NCBI RefSeq assembly: GCF_000719775.1
Contig: NZ_JOHR01000014.1
Span: 124,001-188,000 of the forward strand
Direction: 5' to 3'
From: Streptomyces sp. NRRL F-5135
GTDB lineage: Bacteria; Actinomycetota; Actinomycetes; Streptomycetales; Streptomycetaceae
DNA: 64,000 nt
The notes under the pieces are model-generated. The model searched no databases. It had not been told where the DNA came from and worked only from the letters and a program-made list of their open reading frames with translations. The position numbers were made by a program, and so were the translations under genes. Positions 16,210-25,266 of this stretch are shown piece after piece. The stretch's first letter is position 1. Each line of letters starts with the position of its first letter.

Positions 16210-17052
16210 TCATCGCCTCGCGGGCCGTGCCAGTGTGTAGCCGCCGATGCCGGCGAGCGCGCCGAGCACGCCACCGGCCACGGTCCACAGCCAGCGGTCC
16301 GTCCACCAGCCGGAGGACCAGCCGTCCTCGGGCTCGACCCCGGAGGCGGCCAGCCGCGCGCCCTCGCTCGACGCGCCTCCGTTCTCGCTCTGCGAGACGG
16401 TGGTACGGCCAGGCGTCAGCGGTACGGACAGCGTGCCGTCGACGGCCGCCGAGCCGCCCACGTCCTTCATGGCCGCCTCGACCTCCGCGCGGACGGGCAG
16501 GCCCAGGTCCACCTGCTGCCCGCTGACGACGGTGAGCCGTACGAAGTAGCTGCCGGGCAGTGGGTCGTCGGACCACGGCTCGGCCCAGGCCCGTACCGTC
16601 CGCAGCGTGCAGCGCAGCTCCACCGCCCGGGCGTCGGCCGCCAGGGCGCGGGTCTGCGCGCCGTAGACGCACGGCTGCCGGCGGCGCAGGCCGTCGTAGA
16701 CGTCGATCCGCCAGGTGAGGGCGCCCCTCCGGGCGGCGGCGGACTCGGGGAACTCGACCTTCGCGGAGACGGTGGCACGCTGCCCCGTGTCCGCCGGGAA
16801 GACCCAGTAGAGGTAGTCGCCCGAGGACGCCTCGGCCGTCGCGCGCTGGCCGGGCCGGAAGGCCGTCGCCGTACGGAACGACGTGCCCGCCTCGGTCGGC
16901 GCCTCGGCGCTGTCGGAATCCTCGGACGCCGTGGCCGCCGGGGACTCGTCGGCCAGGGCCGCCCCCGCCGTGCCGAGCACCAACAGCAGCCCCGCCAGCA
17001 GGGAGCGGGCGAAGAGTCCGGCGAACCGGGTGACGTCGGTTACGGTACGCAT
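16210..17052 (-). CDS. Secreted/membrane-anchored partner of the VWA protein
   Basis: 280 aa. Signal peptide FARSLLAGLLLVLGTAGAALADE, a beta-rich ectodomain (GDYLYWVFPADTGQRATVSAKV, PGSYFVRLTVVS), and a C-terminal membrane anchor WLWTVAGGVLGALAGIGGYTLA followed by RPARR, the pattern of a type I surface protein. It starts at ATG 17052 and overlaps the VWA gene stop by the ATGA tetranucleotide, so the two are translationally coupled and probably form one cell-surface complex. Function not recognised. Confidence 0.8.
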   Translation of the reverse strand: MRTVTDVTRFAGLFARSLLAGLLLVLGTAGAALADESPAATASEDSDSAEAPTEAGTSFRTATAFRPGQRATAEASSGDYLYWVFPADTGQRATVSAKVEFPESAAARRGALTWRIDVYDGLRRRQPCVYGAQTRALAADARAVELRCTLRTVRAWAEPWSDDPLPGSYFVRLTVVSGQQVDLGLPVRAEVEAAMKDVGGSAAVDGTLSVPLTPGRTTVSQSENGGASSEGARLAASGVEPEDGWSSGWWTDRWLWTVAGGVLGALAGIGGYTLARPARR

Positions 17053-18347
17053 CAGTTGGCCTCCCAGACGACACGCAGGCGGGAGATCCAGCCCCACAGC
17101 AGCCCGGCCACCAGACCGGTGAGGACCAGGGTGGCGAGCAGCCACCAGCCGCGGCCGAGCCCGAACGCGGCGGCGTCGGACGCCTCGTCGGGCGCGTCGA
17201 CCAGGTCGACGGAGAGCTCGACGGGCAGACCCGGGGTGGTCTTGACGGAGTCGGGCGCGGAGAACGCGTTGCTCACCTGGAGGCAGACGGTCTCGGCGGC
17301 CGGCTTCTCCTCACCGCCGGTGTCGGTGTCGGCGTCGTCGTTCTCGGGCTTCGGGTAGCGCAGGCCCGTCGACATCACGTCGGTGCGTCCGTCACCCGCT
17401 TCGGAGCCGCGCACGATCTCGCGGCCGTGGACGGTCACGGCCCGCAGCAGCACGCCGTAGTCCTTGTCGACCGCGCGGTCCGCGGCGACGCTCACCGAGG
17501 CGCGCAGCTCCTGACCGGGCAGGACGTCCACGCGGTACCAGCGGTGCTCGGAGAACTTCTCACGGTCGCTGTAGAGGCCGGGCTTGATCCGCGGCGCGTC
17601 GGCGCAGCGGGCGGCGCCCTCCGTGGCCACCGGGGTGACGACGGGATCGGCCGCCCGGTCGACCAGCTGCTTGACGCGGCCGGAGAGTTCGTCGGTGTGC
17701 CGCACGGAGGTGTAGGTGCCGCCGGTCGCCTCGGCGATGCAGGTCAGCTGGCGTCGGGTCTTGTCGTCCGGCACCAGGCCGAGGGTGTCGATGGTGAGGT
17801 GGATTCCCTTGGCCGCGATCTCCCGCGCGACCTCGCAGGGGTCGAGCGGGGCGCAGGTGTCCTCGCCGTCGGTGATGAGGACGATCCGGCGGGTGGCGTC
17901 CCCGCCCTCGAGGTCGTCGGCCGCGCCGAGGAGGGCGGGGCCGATGGGTGTCCAGCCGGTGGGGACGAGGGTGGCGACGGCGGTCTTGGCCTCCGTACGG
18001 TCCAGTGGCCCGACGGGGTAGAGCTGCTCGGTGTCCTTGCACCCGACCTTGGTGTCCTTGCCCGGGTAGGTGGCGCCGAGGGTGCGGATGCCCAGCTCCA
18101 CCTCCTCCGGCACGGCGTCGAGCACCTCGTTGAACGCCTGCTTCGCCGCGGCCATCCGGCTCTTCCCGTCGATGTCGCGGGTCCGCATCGAACCGCTGAC
18201 GTCGAGGACGAGGTCGACCTTCGGAGCGGCTGCTCCGGCGGGCTCGTCCGCGGTGGGGGCGGCGGACGCGGCGGGTGGCAGGAGCCCCACGGCCAGGGTG
18301 GTCAGCACGCCGCACAGGGCGAGTGCGGACCGTCTACGTATGATCAT
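17052..18347 (-). CDS. von Willebrand factor A domain surface protein
   Basis: 431 aa. Signal peptide SALALCGVLTTLAVGLLPPAASA; VWA domain with a complete MIDAS (DLVLDVSGSMR, the T in PTGWTPIGPALL and ITDGED); a beta-sandwich region; and a C-terminal transmembrane segment GWWLLATLVLTGLVAGLLWGWI with basic residues after it. It should be anchored in the membrane with a metal-dependent adhesion or assembly domain outside. The frame extends upstream to 18404, but ATG 18347 directly precedes the basic n-region of the signal peptide. Cotranscribed with the downstream anchored protein through ATGA coupling. Confidence 0.87.
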   Translation of the reverse strand: MIIRRRSALALCGVLTTLAVGLLPPAASAAPTADEPAGAAAPKVDLVLDVSGSMRTRDIDGKSRMAAAKQAFNEVLDAVPEEVELGIRTLGATYPGKDTKVGCKDTEQLYPVGPLDRTEAKTAVATLVPTGWTPIGPALLGAADDLEGGDATRRIVLITDGEDTCAPLDPCEVAREIAAKGIHLTIDTLGLVPDDKTRRQLTCIAEATGGTYTSVRHTDELSGRVKQLVDRAADPVVTPVATEGAARCADAPRIKPGLYSDREKFSEHRWYRVDVLPGQELRASVSVAADRAVDKDYGVLLRAVTVHGREIVRGSEAGDGRTDVMSTGLRYPKPENDDADTDTGGEEKPAAETVCLQVSNAFSAPDSVKTTPGLPVELSVDLVDAPDEASDAAAFGLGRGWWLLATLVLTGLVAGLLWGWISRLRVVWEAN

Positions 18348-18436
18348 CGACGGATGATAGTGAGAATCGGCTGACGAGGCCAAAACACACTGACCGGCCG
18401 TCAATTGGGCATACGAGACGAGCAGAGGTGGCCAGG

Positions 18437-19588
18437 ATGGGCGACGGCACGGGCAGCGGAACGAGCGGCTACGGGGCCGTCGGCGCGCGGTACGAGGGCC
18501 GTGGCCCGGACGGGAGCATCCCCGGGGCGTACCCGCCGGGCGGGCTCCGGCCGCTCTACCTCGGCACGTACACCTCCGGACCGGGCGCCGGGACCGGGAT
18601 CGGCCTGGCGGCGTACGACCCGGACACGGGCGCGATCTCGTCCGCCGGCACGCTCACGGGCGTCGAGAACCCGTCGTACCTCGCCCTCCATCCGAACGGC
18701 CGTACGCTCTACGCGGTCGACGAGCAGGAGGACGGCCGGGTCACGGCGATCGCGACCGGCGGCGCCGGGACCGGCGGCCCCACCGTCCTGGGCTCTCGCG
18801 GCACGGGCGGCGCGGCCCCCACGCACCTGTCGGTGCACCCGGGCGGCCAGTGGCTGCTGAGCGCCAACTACACGTCCGGCAGCGTGGCCGTCCACCCCAT
18901 CGAACCGTCGGGAGCGCTCGGCCGGCGTACGGATCTGGTCACGCACGCGGCCCCGCCCCCGGGCCCGGGCCGGAGCGGACCGCACGCCCACCAGGTCGTC
19001 ACCTCGCCGGACCGCGGCCATGTGCTCGCCGTGGACCTGGGCAACGACACGGTGTACAGCTACCGGCTCGACACCTCGGCCGGCACCCTGACCGAGGTCG
19101 CGCGCACGACGACTCGTCCCGGCGCGGGTCCGCGCCACCTCACGTTCCACCCGTCGGGTACGTTCGCGTATCTGGCCAACGAGTTGGACAACACGGTCGT
19201 GGTCTGCGCGTACGACCCCGGGACCGGCCGTCTCACCCCCGGCGAACCGCGCCCCACGGGGACCACCGGCACGGCCCGCAGCTTCCCGGCCCAGTTCGTG
19301 GTCACGGACGACGGCGCCTTCGCCTACCTCGCCAACCGGGGGCACAACAGTCTGACGCGCTACGCGATCGAGTCGTCCGGCGCGGCGCTCCGGCTGCTGG
19401 ACACGGTCCCGGTGGGCGGCGACTGGCCGCGTCAGCTGTCGCTCTCGCCGGCCGGCGATCTGCTGTTCGCGGCCAACCAGCGGTCGAACTCGGTGACGGT
19501 CTTCCGTGTCGACCGGGCCACCGGTGAACTGCGCCCGATGGGCGACCCGTTCGCCTCCCCGGTCGCGGCCTGTGCCCTGCCGCTGTAG
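18437..19588 (+). CDS. Lactonase-family seven-bladed propeller protein
   Basis: 383 aa, resembling the Pgl/6-phosphogluconolactonase (YbhE) propeller family. Blade motifs repeat: LYLGTYTSGPG, NPSYLALHPNGRTLYAVDE, PTHLSVHPGGQWLLSANY, HQVVTSPDRGHVLAVDLG, PRHLTFHPSGTFAYLANEL, WPRQLSLSPAGDLLFAANQ. ATG at 18437 with AGAGG 8 nt upstream (GTG 18428 is alternative). It may hydrolyse a sugar lactone in the cytosol. It precedes a dihydroxyacetone-type kinase gene by 81 bp in the same direction, so the two could act together in sugar metabolism. Confidence 0.88.
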   Translation: MGDGTGSGTSGYGAVGARYEGRGPDGSIPGAYPPGGLRPLYLGTYTSGPGAGTGIGLAAYDPDTGAISSAGTLTGVENPSYLALHPNGRTLYAVDEQEDGRVTAIATGGAGTGGPTVLGSRGTGGAAPTHLSVHPGGQWLLSANYTSGSVAVHPIEPSGALGRRTDLVTHAAPPPGPGRSGPHAHQVVTSPDRGHVLAVDLGNDTVYSYRLDTSAGTLTEVARTTTRPGAGPRHLTFHPSGTFAYLANELDNTVVVCAYDPGTGRLTPGEPRPTGTTGTARSFPAQFVVTDDGAFAYLANRGHNSLTRYAIESSGAALRLLDTVPVGGDWPRQLSLSPAGDLLFAANQRSNSVTVFRVDRATGELRPMGDPFASPVAACALPL

Positions 19589-19669
19589 CGTCCGACGTCC
19601 GGCGTACGTCCTTCTCCCCCGCGCACACCCACTCCTCTCCCCTCCCACGACAGACGTGGAGACGACGAT

Positions 19670-21616
19670 GTGTCCCACCCCGCAGGCCCGGCCATGACGT
19701 TCCTGGTCAACGATCCGCGCGCGTTCGCCGACGAGGCCCTGGCGGGTTTCGCCGCCGCCCACGCCGACGAGGTCCGCGCGGTCCCCGGCGGGGTCGTCCG
19801 CGCCTCGGCCACGCCGCCCGGCCAGGTCGCCGTCGTCCTCGGCGGCGGCACCGGCCACTATCCCGCCTTCGCGGGCTGGGTGGGCCCCGGGTTCGCGCAC
19901 GGGGCGGCCTGCGGCAATGTCTTCGCCTCCCCCTCGGCAGACCGGATCTGCTCGGTGGCGCGGGCCGCCGAGAACGGGGGCGGTGTGCTCCTCGGCTTCG
20001 GCAACTACGCGGGTGACGTCCTGCACTTCGGACACGCCGCCGAGCGGCTGCGCGCGGAGGGCTTCGACGCCCGGACCCTGGCCGTCAGCGACGACATCGT
20101 GTCGGGGCCGCCGGACGCGACCGCCGTCCGGCGGGGCATCGCGGGCGGCCTGGCCGTGCTGAAGATCCTGTGCGCGGCGGCGGAGGCGGGCTACGGCATG
20201 GACGAGACCGTACGGGTGGGCCGCGCGGCGAACGCGGCCACCCGGTCCCTCGGTGTCGCCTTCGGCGGCTGTGCGCTGCCGGGTGCCGAGAAGCCGCTGT
20301 TCACCGTGGCGGCCGGGCGGATGGGTGTGGGCCTCGGCATCCACGGGGAGACCGGCACCGAGGAAGGGCCGCTGCCCACCGCCGACGCGACGGCCGACCT
20401 GCTGGTGGACCGGGTGCTGGCGGATCGCGCGGCGGCGGCCGGACCGCACGACGGATCGCCCGCCGGCCGCCCGGAGCGCGCGGCGGTCCTGCTCAACGGG
20501 CTGGGCGCGATCACCTACGAGGAGCTGTACGTCGTGCACCGCCGCGTCGGCGAACGGCTCGCCGCCGAGGGCATCACGGTCGTCGCCCCCGTCGTCGGCG
20601 AACAGGTCACGAGCCTCGGCATGGCGGGGCTCTCCCTCACCCTGACCTTCCTGGACGACGAGTTGGAGGCGCTGTGGAGGGCCCCGGCCGCCGCCCCCGC
20701 CTTCCGGCGCGGCAGCCTCGGGCCGAGGCCGCCCCGTACGGACGACCTCACCGCGGCCCACCAGGTCCCGCCCGTCGTCCCGGGCACGGCGGCCTCGCGG
20801 GAGCTGGCGGCACGGATCGCGCGGGCACTGCGTACGGTGCGGGACACGGTCGTCACGCACGAACGGCGCCTCGGCGACATCGACGCCGTGGCGGGCGACG
20901 GCGACCACGGCATCGGCATGCGACGCGGCGCGGAGGCCGCCGTGCGGGCGGCCGACGAGGCGGTGGCGCTGGGCGCGGGCGCCCGGACGCTCCTGTCCCG
21001 GGCGGGGGCCGCCTGGGCCGACCACGCCGGCGGCACGTCGGGGGCCCTGTGGGGCGCGGCGCTGGCGGCGTTCGGCGTGGAGCTGGGAGACGGAGAGGAG
21101 GATCCCGCGGCCGGTGCGGCGGACTCGGCGACTGACGGGGAGGGCCCGGGAGTCGCGGGGCGGGATCTCGGAGCCGGCGGGCGGGAGCTCGGAGCCGGCG
21201 AGCGGGAGTTCGTGGCCGGCGGGCGGGAGCTCGTCGCCGGAACGACGCGTCCCGGAACCGGCGCGGAAGCCGCCCATGCCGCCCGATTGGTCCGTGCCGT
21301 ACGCGCCGCCGTCGACGCGGTGGTGCGGATCGGTGGTGCCAGGCCCGGGGACAAGACGCTCGTGGACTCGGCCGTGCCGTTCGTGGAGCGGCTGGAGGCG
21401 GCGCTGCCGGTGGCCGGGTTCGCCGCCGCCTGGACGGAGGCCGCCCTGATCGCGGGCGAGGCCGCGGAGGCCACGGCCGCCTTCGCGGCCCGCCTGGGCC
21501 GGGCCCGTACCCACGGCGACCGCAGCCTCGGCACACCCGACGCGGGAGCCGTCTCGTTCGCCCTGATCGTGGCCGCCCTGGCGCCGGCCGTCCACCCCGC
21601 CGAGGAGGGCGACTGA
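19670..21616 (+). CDS. Dihydroxyacetone kinase family protein, DAK1-DAK2 fusion
   Basis: 648 aa. The N-terminal DAK1 (DhaK-like) domain has GGGTGHYPAFAGWVG and the substrate-binding His in LGIHGETG (about residue 225). The C-terminal DAK2 (DhaL-like) domain has the ATP/Mg site GDGDHGIGMRRGAE (about residue 408) and GARPGDKTLVD. The fusion means direct ATP use rather than PTS coupling. A Gly/Glu/Arg repeat tract (RELGAGEREFVAGGREL) at about 490-525 interrupts DAK2. Likely substrates are dihydroxyacetone, glyceraldehyde or a four-carbon ketose such as erythrulose. GTG start at 19670 with GGAG 8 nt upstream; ATG 19694 is alternative. Confidence 0.9.
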   Translation: MSHPAGPAMTFLVNDPRAFADEALAGFAAAHADEVRAVPGGVVRASATPPGQVAVVLGGGTGHYPAFAGWVGPGFAHGAACGNVFASPSADRICSVARAAENGGGVLLGFGNYAGDVLHFGHAAERLRAEGFDARTLAVSDDIVSGPPDATAVRRGIAGGLAVLKILCAAAEAGYGMDETVRVGRAANAATRSLGVAFGGCALPGAEKPLFTVAAGRMGVGLGIHGETGTEEGPLPTADATADLLVDRVLADRAAAAGPHDGSPAGRPERAAVLLNGLGAITYEELYVVHRRVGERLAAEGITVVAPVVGEQVTSLGMAGLSLTLTFLDDELEALWRAPAAAPAFRRGSLGPRPPRTDDLTAAHQVPPVVPGTAASRELAARIARALRTVRDTVVTHERRLGDIDAVAGDGDHGIGMRRGAEAAVRAADEAVALGAGARTLLSRAGAAWADHAGGTSGALWGAALAAFGVELGDGEEDPAAGAADSATDGEGPGVAGRDLGAGGRELGAGEREFVAGGRELVAGTTRPGTGAEAAHAARLVRAVRAAVDAVVRIGGARPGDKTLVDSAVPFVERLEAALPVAGFAAAWTEAALIAGEAAEATAAFAARLGRARTHGDRSLGTPDAGAVSFALIVAALAPAVHPAEEGD

Positions 21617-21795
21617 CGGGCGTCGCCGCCGGCCCGTGCCTCCGACCGTCGCGCGCCCGCGACACCCGTTCGGGCCGCTCCCCCTCTCCCCTTCCGCCCG
21701 GGTCTCGCGTTGCGGGCGTCCGGTTGACGCCCCGGCACCCCTGGCACACCCGGTACACCCGGCCTTGACAAGTGCCCGTGCCTCGACAAGGCTCA

Positions 21796-21809
21796 TGGGA
21801 GCGCTCCCA
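21796..21809. promoter_or_regulatory. Orphan CebR-type operator
   Basis: TGGGAGCGCTCCCA is the perfect 14-bp box bound by the cellobiose/cellotriose-responsive repressor CebR in Streptomyces (established for ceb and cellulase promoters). It is 26 bp after a TTGACA and is followed by a GGAGGAGG-like sequence, the usual layout of a cellulase promoter, yet no glycosidase gene follows. Confidence 0.8.
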
Positions 21810-21900
21810 CATCGGAGGAGGCGGCCTCCTCTCTCGCCGCCCCGCAATGGGCTGCCCATCCCGGAGCGGGAGCGCACCCCCTGCCGCGCGGCAGGCGAGA

Positions 21901-21947
21901 GCGCCGTTCCGTGCCGGATCCGTGGGGGACACGGCACGGAACGGCGC
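21901..21947 (-). terminator. Terminator of the xanthine dehydrogenase operon
   Basis: Perfect 16-bp stem (21901-21916 with 21932-21947), 15-nt loop, followed by GC-rich sequence. It lies 90 bp after the stop of the molybdenum subunit gene. Confidence 0.8.
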
Positions 21948-22036
21948 GGGCGGGCCCCGCCGGGCCCCTCAGCACCGCGAGCCCCGCGGCGGCCACTGCG
22001 CCGCCCATGAGGAACCCGGCCCGCCGGCCCAGGACA

Positions 22037-24517
22037 TCACCGAGTTCTTCCGCACCCACCGTTTCCGGCTGTCCCGGCTGTCCCCGCTGCTCCCGCCGTC
22101 CCCGTGAGGTGCGCGGTGAGGTGCTCCGGCCGTACGGGCGTCCTGTTCAGCTCCAGCCCCGTCGCGTCCCTGATCGCCGCGAGGATCGCCGGCGTGGCGG
22201 AGAGGGTCGGCGCCTCGCCGACGCCGCGCAGCCCGTACGGCGCGTGGGTGTCGGCCAGTTCGAGGACATCGGCCGGCATGGTCGGGGTGTCCAGGATGGT
22301 GGGGATCAGGTAGTCCGTGAAGGAGGGGTTGCGGACCTTCGCCGTCGCCGGGTCGACGAGGATCTCCTCCATCACCGCCACGCCCAGCCCCTGGATGCTG
22401 CCGCCGTGGATCTGGCCGAGCACGGAGAGCGGGTTGAGCGCCTTGCCGACGTCCTGGGCGACGGCCAGTTCCACGACCTTGACCAGGCCGAGCTCGGTGT
22501 CCACCTCCACGACGGCGCGGTGTGCGGCGAAGGAGTACTGGACATGCCCGTCGCCCTGCCCCGTCCGCCGGTCGAACGGCCGCGTCGGGCGGTGCCGCCA
22601 GACCCGTTCCACCTCCACCGCCTCGCCCGCCAGGACGTCCGCCAGGGCCGCCAGCACCTCCCCGGCGTCGGTGACGACCTTGCCGTCCTCCAGCAGCAGT
22701 CCGGCGGTGGCCCAGGCCGGGTGGTACGTGCCGAACCGGCGCCTGCCCAGCTCCAGTACCCGCTCCCGTACGGCCTCGCAGGCGTGTTTCACCGCGCCGC
22801 CGGTGACGTACGTCTGGCGGGAGGCCGAGGTCGAACCGGCCGAGCCGACGCGCGTGTCCGCCGGGACGATCGTGACCTGGGTGACGCCCAGTTCGGTCCG
22901 CGCGATCTGCGCGTGCACCGTCACCCCGCCCTGGCCGACCTCGGCCATCGCGGTGTGGACGACGGCCACCGGCTCGCCGCCCAGCACGTCGAGTCGTACG
23001 CGCGCGGTGGAGTAGTCGTCGAAGCCCTCGGAGAAGCCGACGTTCTTGATACCGACCGCGTAGCCCACGCCCCGGACGACTCCCTCGCCGTGCGTGGTGT
23101 TGGACAGGCCGCCGGGCAGCGCCCGGACGTCCGGCTCCTCGCCCGCCGTGAGCCACTGCCGCTCCGGCGGCAGCGGCCTGGCCTTGACCCGGCGCAGCAG
23201 TTCGGCGACCGGCGCCGGGGAGTCGATCCGCTGCCCCGTGGGCATGACCGAGCCCTGCTCCATGGCGTTGAGCCGCCGGAACTCCACCGGGTCCAGCCCC
23301 AGCCGGGCCGCCAGCCGGTCCATCTGCGCCTCGTAGGCGAAGCACGCCTGCACCGCGCCGAAGCCGCGCATCGCACCGCAGGGCGGATTGTTGGTGTAGA
23401 GCGCCAATGCCTCGATGTCGACGTGGTCGACGACGTACGGGCCGACGGAGAGGGAGGCGGCGTTGCCGACGACGGCCGGGGACGAGGAGGCGTAGGCGCC
23501 GCCGTCCAGCACGATGCGGCACCTCATGTGCGTGAGCCTGCCGTCGCGGGTCGCGCCGTGCTCGTACCACAGCCGCGCCGGGTGGCGGTGCACGTGGCCG
23601 AAGAAGGACTCGAAGCGGTTGTAGACCATCTTGACCGGCCGGCCGGTGCGCAGCGCCAGCAGGCAGGCGTGGATCTGCATCGACAGGTCCTCGCGGCCGC
23701 CGAAGGCGCCGCCGACGCCGGACAGCGTCATACGGACCTTCTCCTCGGGCAGCCCGAGGACGGGGGCGATCTGGCGCAGGTCGGAGTGGAGCCACTGGGT
23801 GGCCACGTAGAGGTCGACGCCGCCGTCCTCGGCGGGTACGGCGAGACCGGACTCCGGGCCGAGGAACGCCTGGTCCTGCATGCCGAAGACGTACTCGCCG
23901 GTGACGGTCACCTCGGCGCGGGCCGCCGCGGCGGCCACGTCGCCGCGCACGATCGGCTGGCGGTGGACGACGTTGGGATGCGGGACGTGGCCGCTGTGGT
24001 GGTCCGTGCGGTGCTCGTGGACCAGGGGCGCGCCGGGGGCGGTGGCCGAGTCCTCGTCGGTGACCAGGGGCAGTTCGGCGTACTCGACGCGGATCCTGGC
24101 GGCGGCGCGGCGCGCGGTCTCGGGGTGGTCCGCGGCGACGAGGGCGACCGGCTCGCCGTGGTGCCGGACCTTGCCGGTGGCCAGGGCCGGGGTGTCCCGG
24201 ATCTCCAGCCCGTAGTGGGTCACCGGGGCGGGGAGGTCGTCGTGGGTGAGGACGGCGTGCACGCCGGGGATGGCGAGGGCCTCGGCCGTGTCGATGGAGA
24301 CGAGGGTGGCGTGGGCGACGGTGGAGCGCACCGTGTGGCCCCACAGCATGTCCTCGTGCCACAGGTCGGAGGAGTACGCGAACTCGCCGGTGACCTTGAG
24401 GGTGCCGTCGGGTCGCGGGGTGGACTCGCCGATGCCGCCGGTGCCGGAGGTCGGGCCGGTGCCGGCGGCGGTGCGGGAGTCCTGGGTGAGGCGGGTCGGG
24501 AGCCGGTCGGGGACCAT
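22037..24517 (-). CDS. Xanthine dehydrogenase, molybdopterin-binding subunit
   Basis: 826-aa large subunit of a three-gene xanthine dehydrogenase (hypoxanthine/xanthine to urate). Visible family blocks: FAYSSDLWHEDMLWGHTVRS, a substrate-channel region GVGGAFGGREDLSMQIHA (Moco contact), PPCGAMRGFGAVQACFAYE, and the catalytic glutamate in YGLRGVGEAPTLSATPA. Starts ATG 24517, 2 nt after the [2Fe-2S] gene stop. Together with uraD/uraH/uricase at the left end of the window it completes a xanthine-to-allantoin path. Low-complexity Ala/Gly/Thr tail at the C terminus. No xdhC-type chaperone gene is adjacent. Confidence 0.94.
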   Translation of the reverse strand: MVPDRLPTRLTQDSRTAAGTGPTSGTGGIGESTPRPDGTLKVTGEFAYSSDLWHEDMLWGHTVRSTVAHATLVSIDTAEALAIPGVHAVLTHDDLPAPVTHYGLEIRDTPALATGKVRHHGEPVALVAADHPETARRAAARIRVEYAELPLVTDEDSATAPGAPLVHEHRTDHHSGHVPHPNVVHRQPIVRGDVAAAAARAEVTVTGEYVFGMQDQAFLGPESGLAVPAEDGGVDLYVATQWLHSDLRQIAPVLGLPEEKVRMTLSGVGGAFGGREDLSMQIHACLLALRTGRPVKMVYNRFESFFGHVHRHPARLWYEHGATRDGRLTHMRCRIVLDGGAYASSSPAVVGNAASLSVGPYVVDHVDIEALALYTNNPPCGAMRGFGAVQACFAYEAQMDRLAARLGLDPVEFRRLNAMEQGSVMPTGQRIDSPAPVAELLRRVKARPLPPERQWLTAGEEPDVRALPGGLSNTTHGEGVVRGVGYAVGIKNVGFSEGFDDYSTARVRLDVLGGEPVAVVHTAMAEVGQGGVTVHAQIARTELGVTQVTIVPADTRVGSAGSTSASRQTYVTGGAVKHACEAVRERVLELGRRRFGTYHPAWATAGLLLEDGKVVTDAGEVLAALADVLAGEAVEVERVWRHRPTRPFDRRTGQGDGHVQYSFAAHRAVVEVDTELGLVKVVELAVAQDVGKALNPLSVLGQIHGGSIQGLGVAVMEEILVDPATAKVRNPSFTDYLIPTILDTPTMPADVLELADTHAPYGLRGVGEAPTLSATPAILAAIRDATGLELNRTPVRPEHLTAHLTGTAGAAGTAGTAGNGGCGRTR

Positions 24518-24519
24518 GG

Positions 24520-25266
24520 TCAGCGACCGCCTTCCCTGGGACCGTCGAAACCGTTGGGACGGTCAGGGCCGTCGGGACCGCCGGTAGCGTCAAGGCCGCC
24601 CGGAGCGTCGGGGCCGCCGGGACCGTCGGCGCCCTCCCGCGTCGTACCGGTGGTGTGCGGGGCGGCACGGCCGCGCTCCTGGCGGGCGGCGGCGAGGCGG
24701 ACGGCGTCGAGGATCTTCTCGTAGCCCGTGCAACGGCACAGGTTGCCCGAGAGCGCTTCGCGGATGTCCGCGTCCGTCGGGGACGGGTTGCGCTCCAGCA
24801 TCTCGTCGGCCGCGACGAGCAGGCCGGGGGTGCAGAAGCCGCACTGCACGGCGCCCGCGTCGAGGAAGGCCCGCTGGACGGGCGACAGCGCGCCGCCGTC
24901 ACCGGCCGGCGAGTCGTCGGCCCACGGGGCGCCGGCCGGTGGGTCACCGGTCGCCGGGTCGCCGGGGCCGGCTGCGGTCCGTGCCGGGCCCCTCGCGCCG
25001 GACTCCCGGCGCCTCGCGTGGTCGGCGAGCCCCTCGACGGTCAGGACCTCGCGTCCCTCCACCTGGCCCGCCGCGACCAGGCAGGCGCAGACCGGCACGC
25101 CGTCCAGACGAACGGTGCACGAACCGCATTCACCTTGTTCGCAGGCGTTCTTGGAGCCGGGCAGGCCCAGCCGTTCGCGCAGCACGTACAGCAGGCTCTC
25201 GCCCTCCCAGACGTCGTCGGCGCTCTGCTCCCGGCCGTTGACGGTGAAGTTCACGCGCATGGTCAC
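24520..25266 (-). CDS. Xanthine dehydrogenase, [2Fe-2S] subunit
   Basis: 248 aa with two iron-sulfur domains. The plant-ferredoxin-like cluster is CEQGECGSCTVRLDGVPVCAC; the second, helical cluster is VQCGFCTPG...LCRCTGYEK. Between them sits a roughly 45-residue Gly/Pro/Ala insertion (RRRESGARGPARTAAGPGDP onward) and the C terminus is a collagen-like GP/GG repeat tail; both are unusual for the family, which is normally about 160-170 aa. GTG at 25266 overlaps the FAD gene stop (GTGA); ATG 25260 is alternative. Electron transfer from Moco to FAD. Confidence 0.93.
   Translation of the reverse strand: MTMRVNFTVNGREQSADDVWEGESLLYVLRERLGLPGSKNACEQGECGSCTVRLDGVPVCACLVAAGQVEGREVLTVEGLADHARRRESGARGPARTAAGPGDPATGDPPAGAPWADDSPAGDGGALSPVQRAFLDAGAVQCGFCTPGLLVAADEMLERNPSPTDADIREALSGNLCRCTGYEKILDAVRLAAARQERGRAAPHTTGTTREGADGPGGPDAPGGLDATGGPDGPDRPNGFDGPREGGR

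Larger units (their letters stand above)
21617..22036. other. Intergenic region with orphan operator and terminator
   Basis: 420 bp between the kinase and xanthine dehydrogenase genes (convergent). It holds a TTGACA (21765-21770), a CebR-type palindrome (21796-21809), a GGAGGAGG-like site near 21815 and a terminator stem (21901-21947), but no plausible coding frame after the operator. Confidence 0.6.

Noticed and set aside
21847..22107. Plus-strand frame after the orphan CebR box
   Set aside because: It crosses the xdh terminator and the antisense end of xdh and resembles no glycosidase or peptide family.
21911..24724. 937-codon open frame on the plus strand
   Set aside because: Antisense shadow of the xdh molybdenum subunit in high-GC DNA; composition is Arg/Gly/Val-rich with no family motif.
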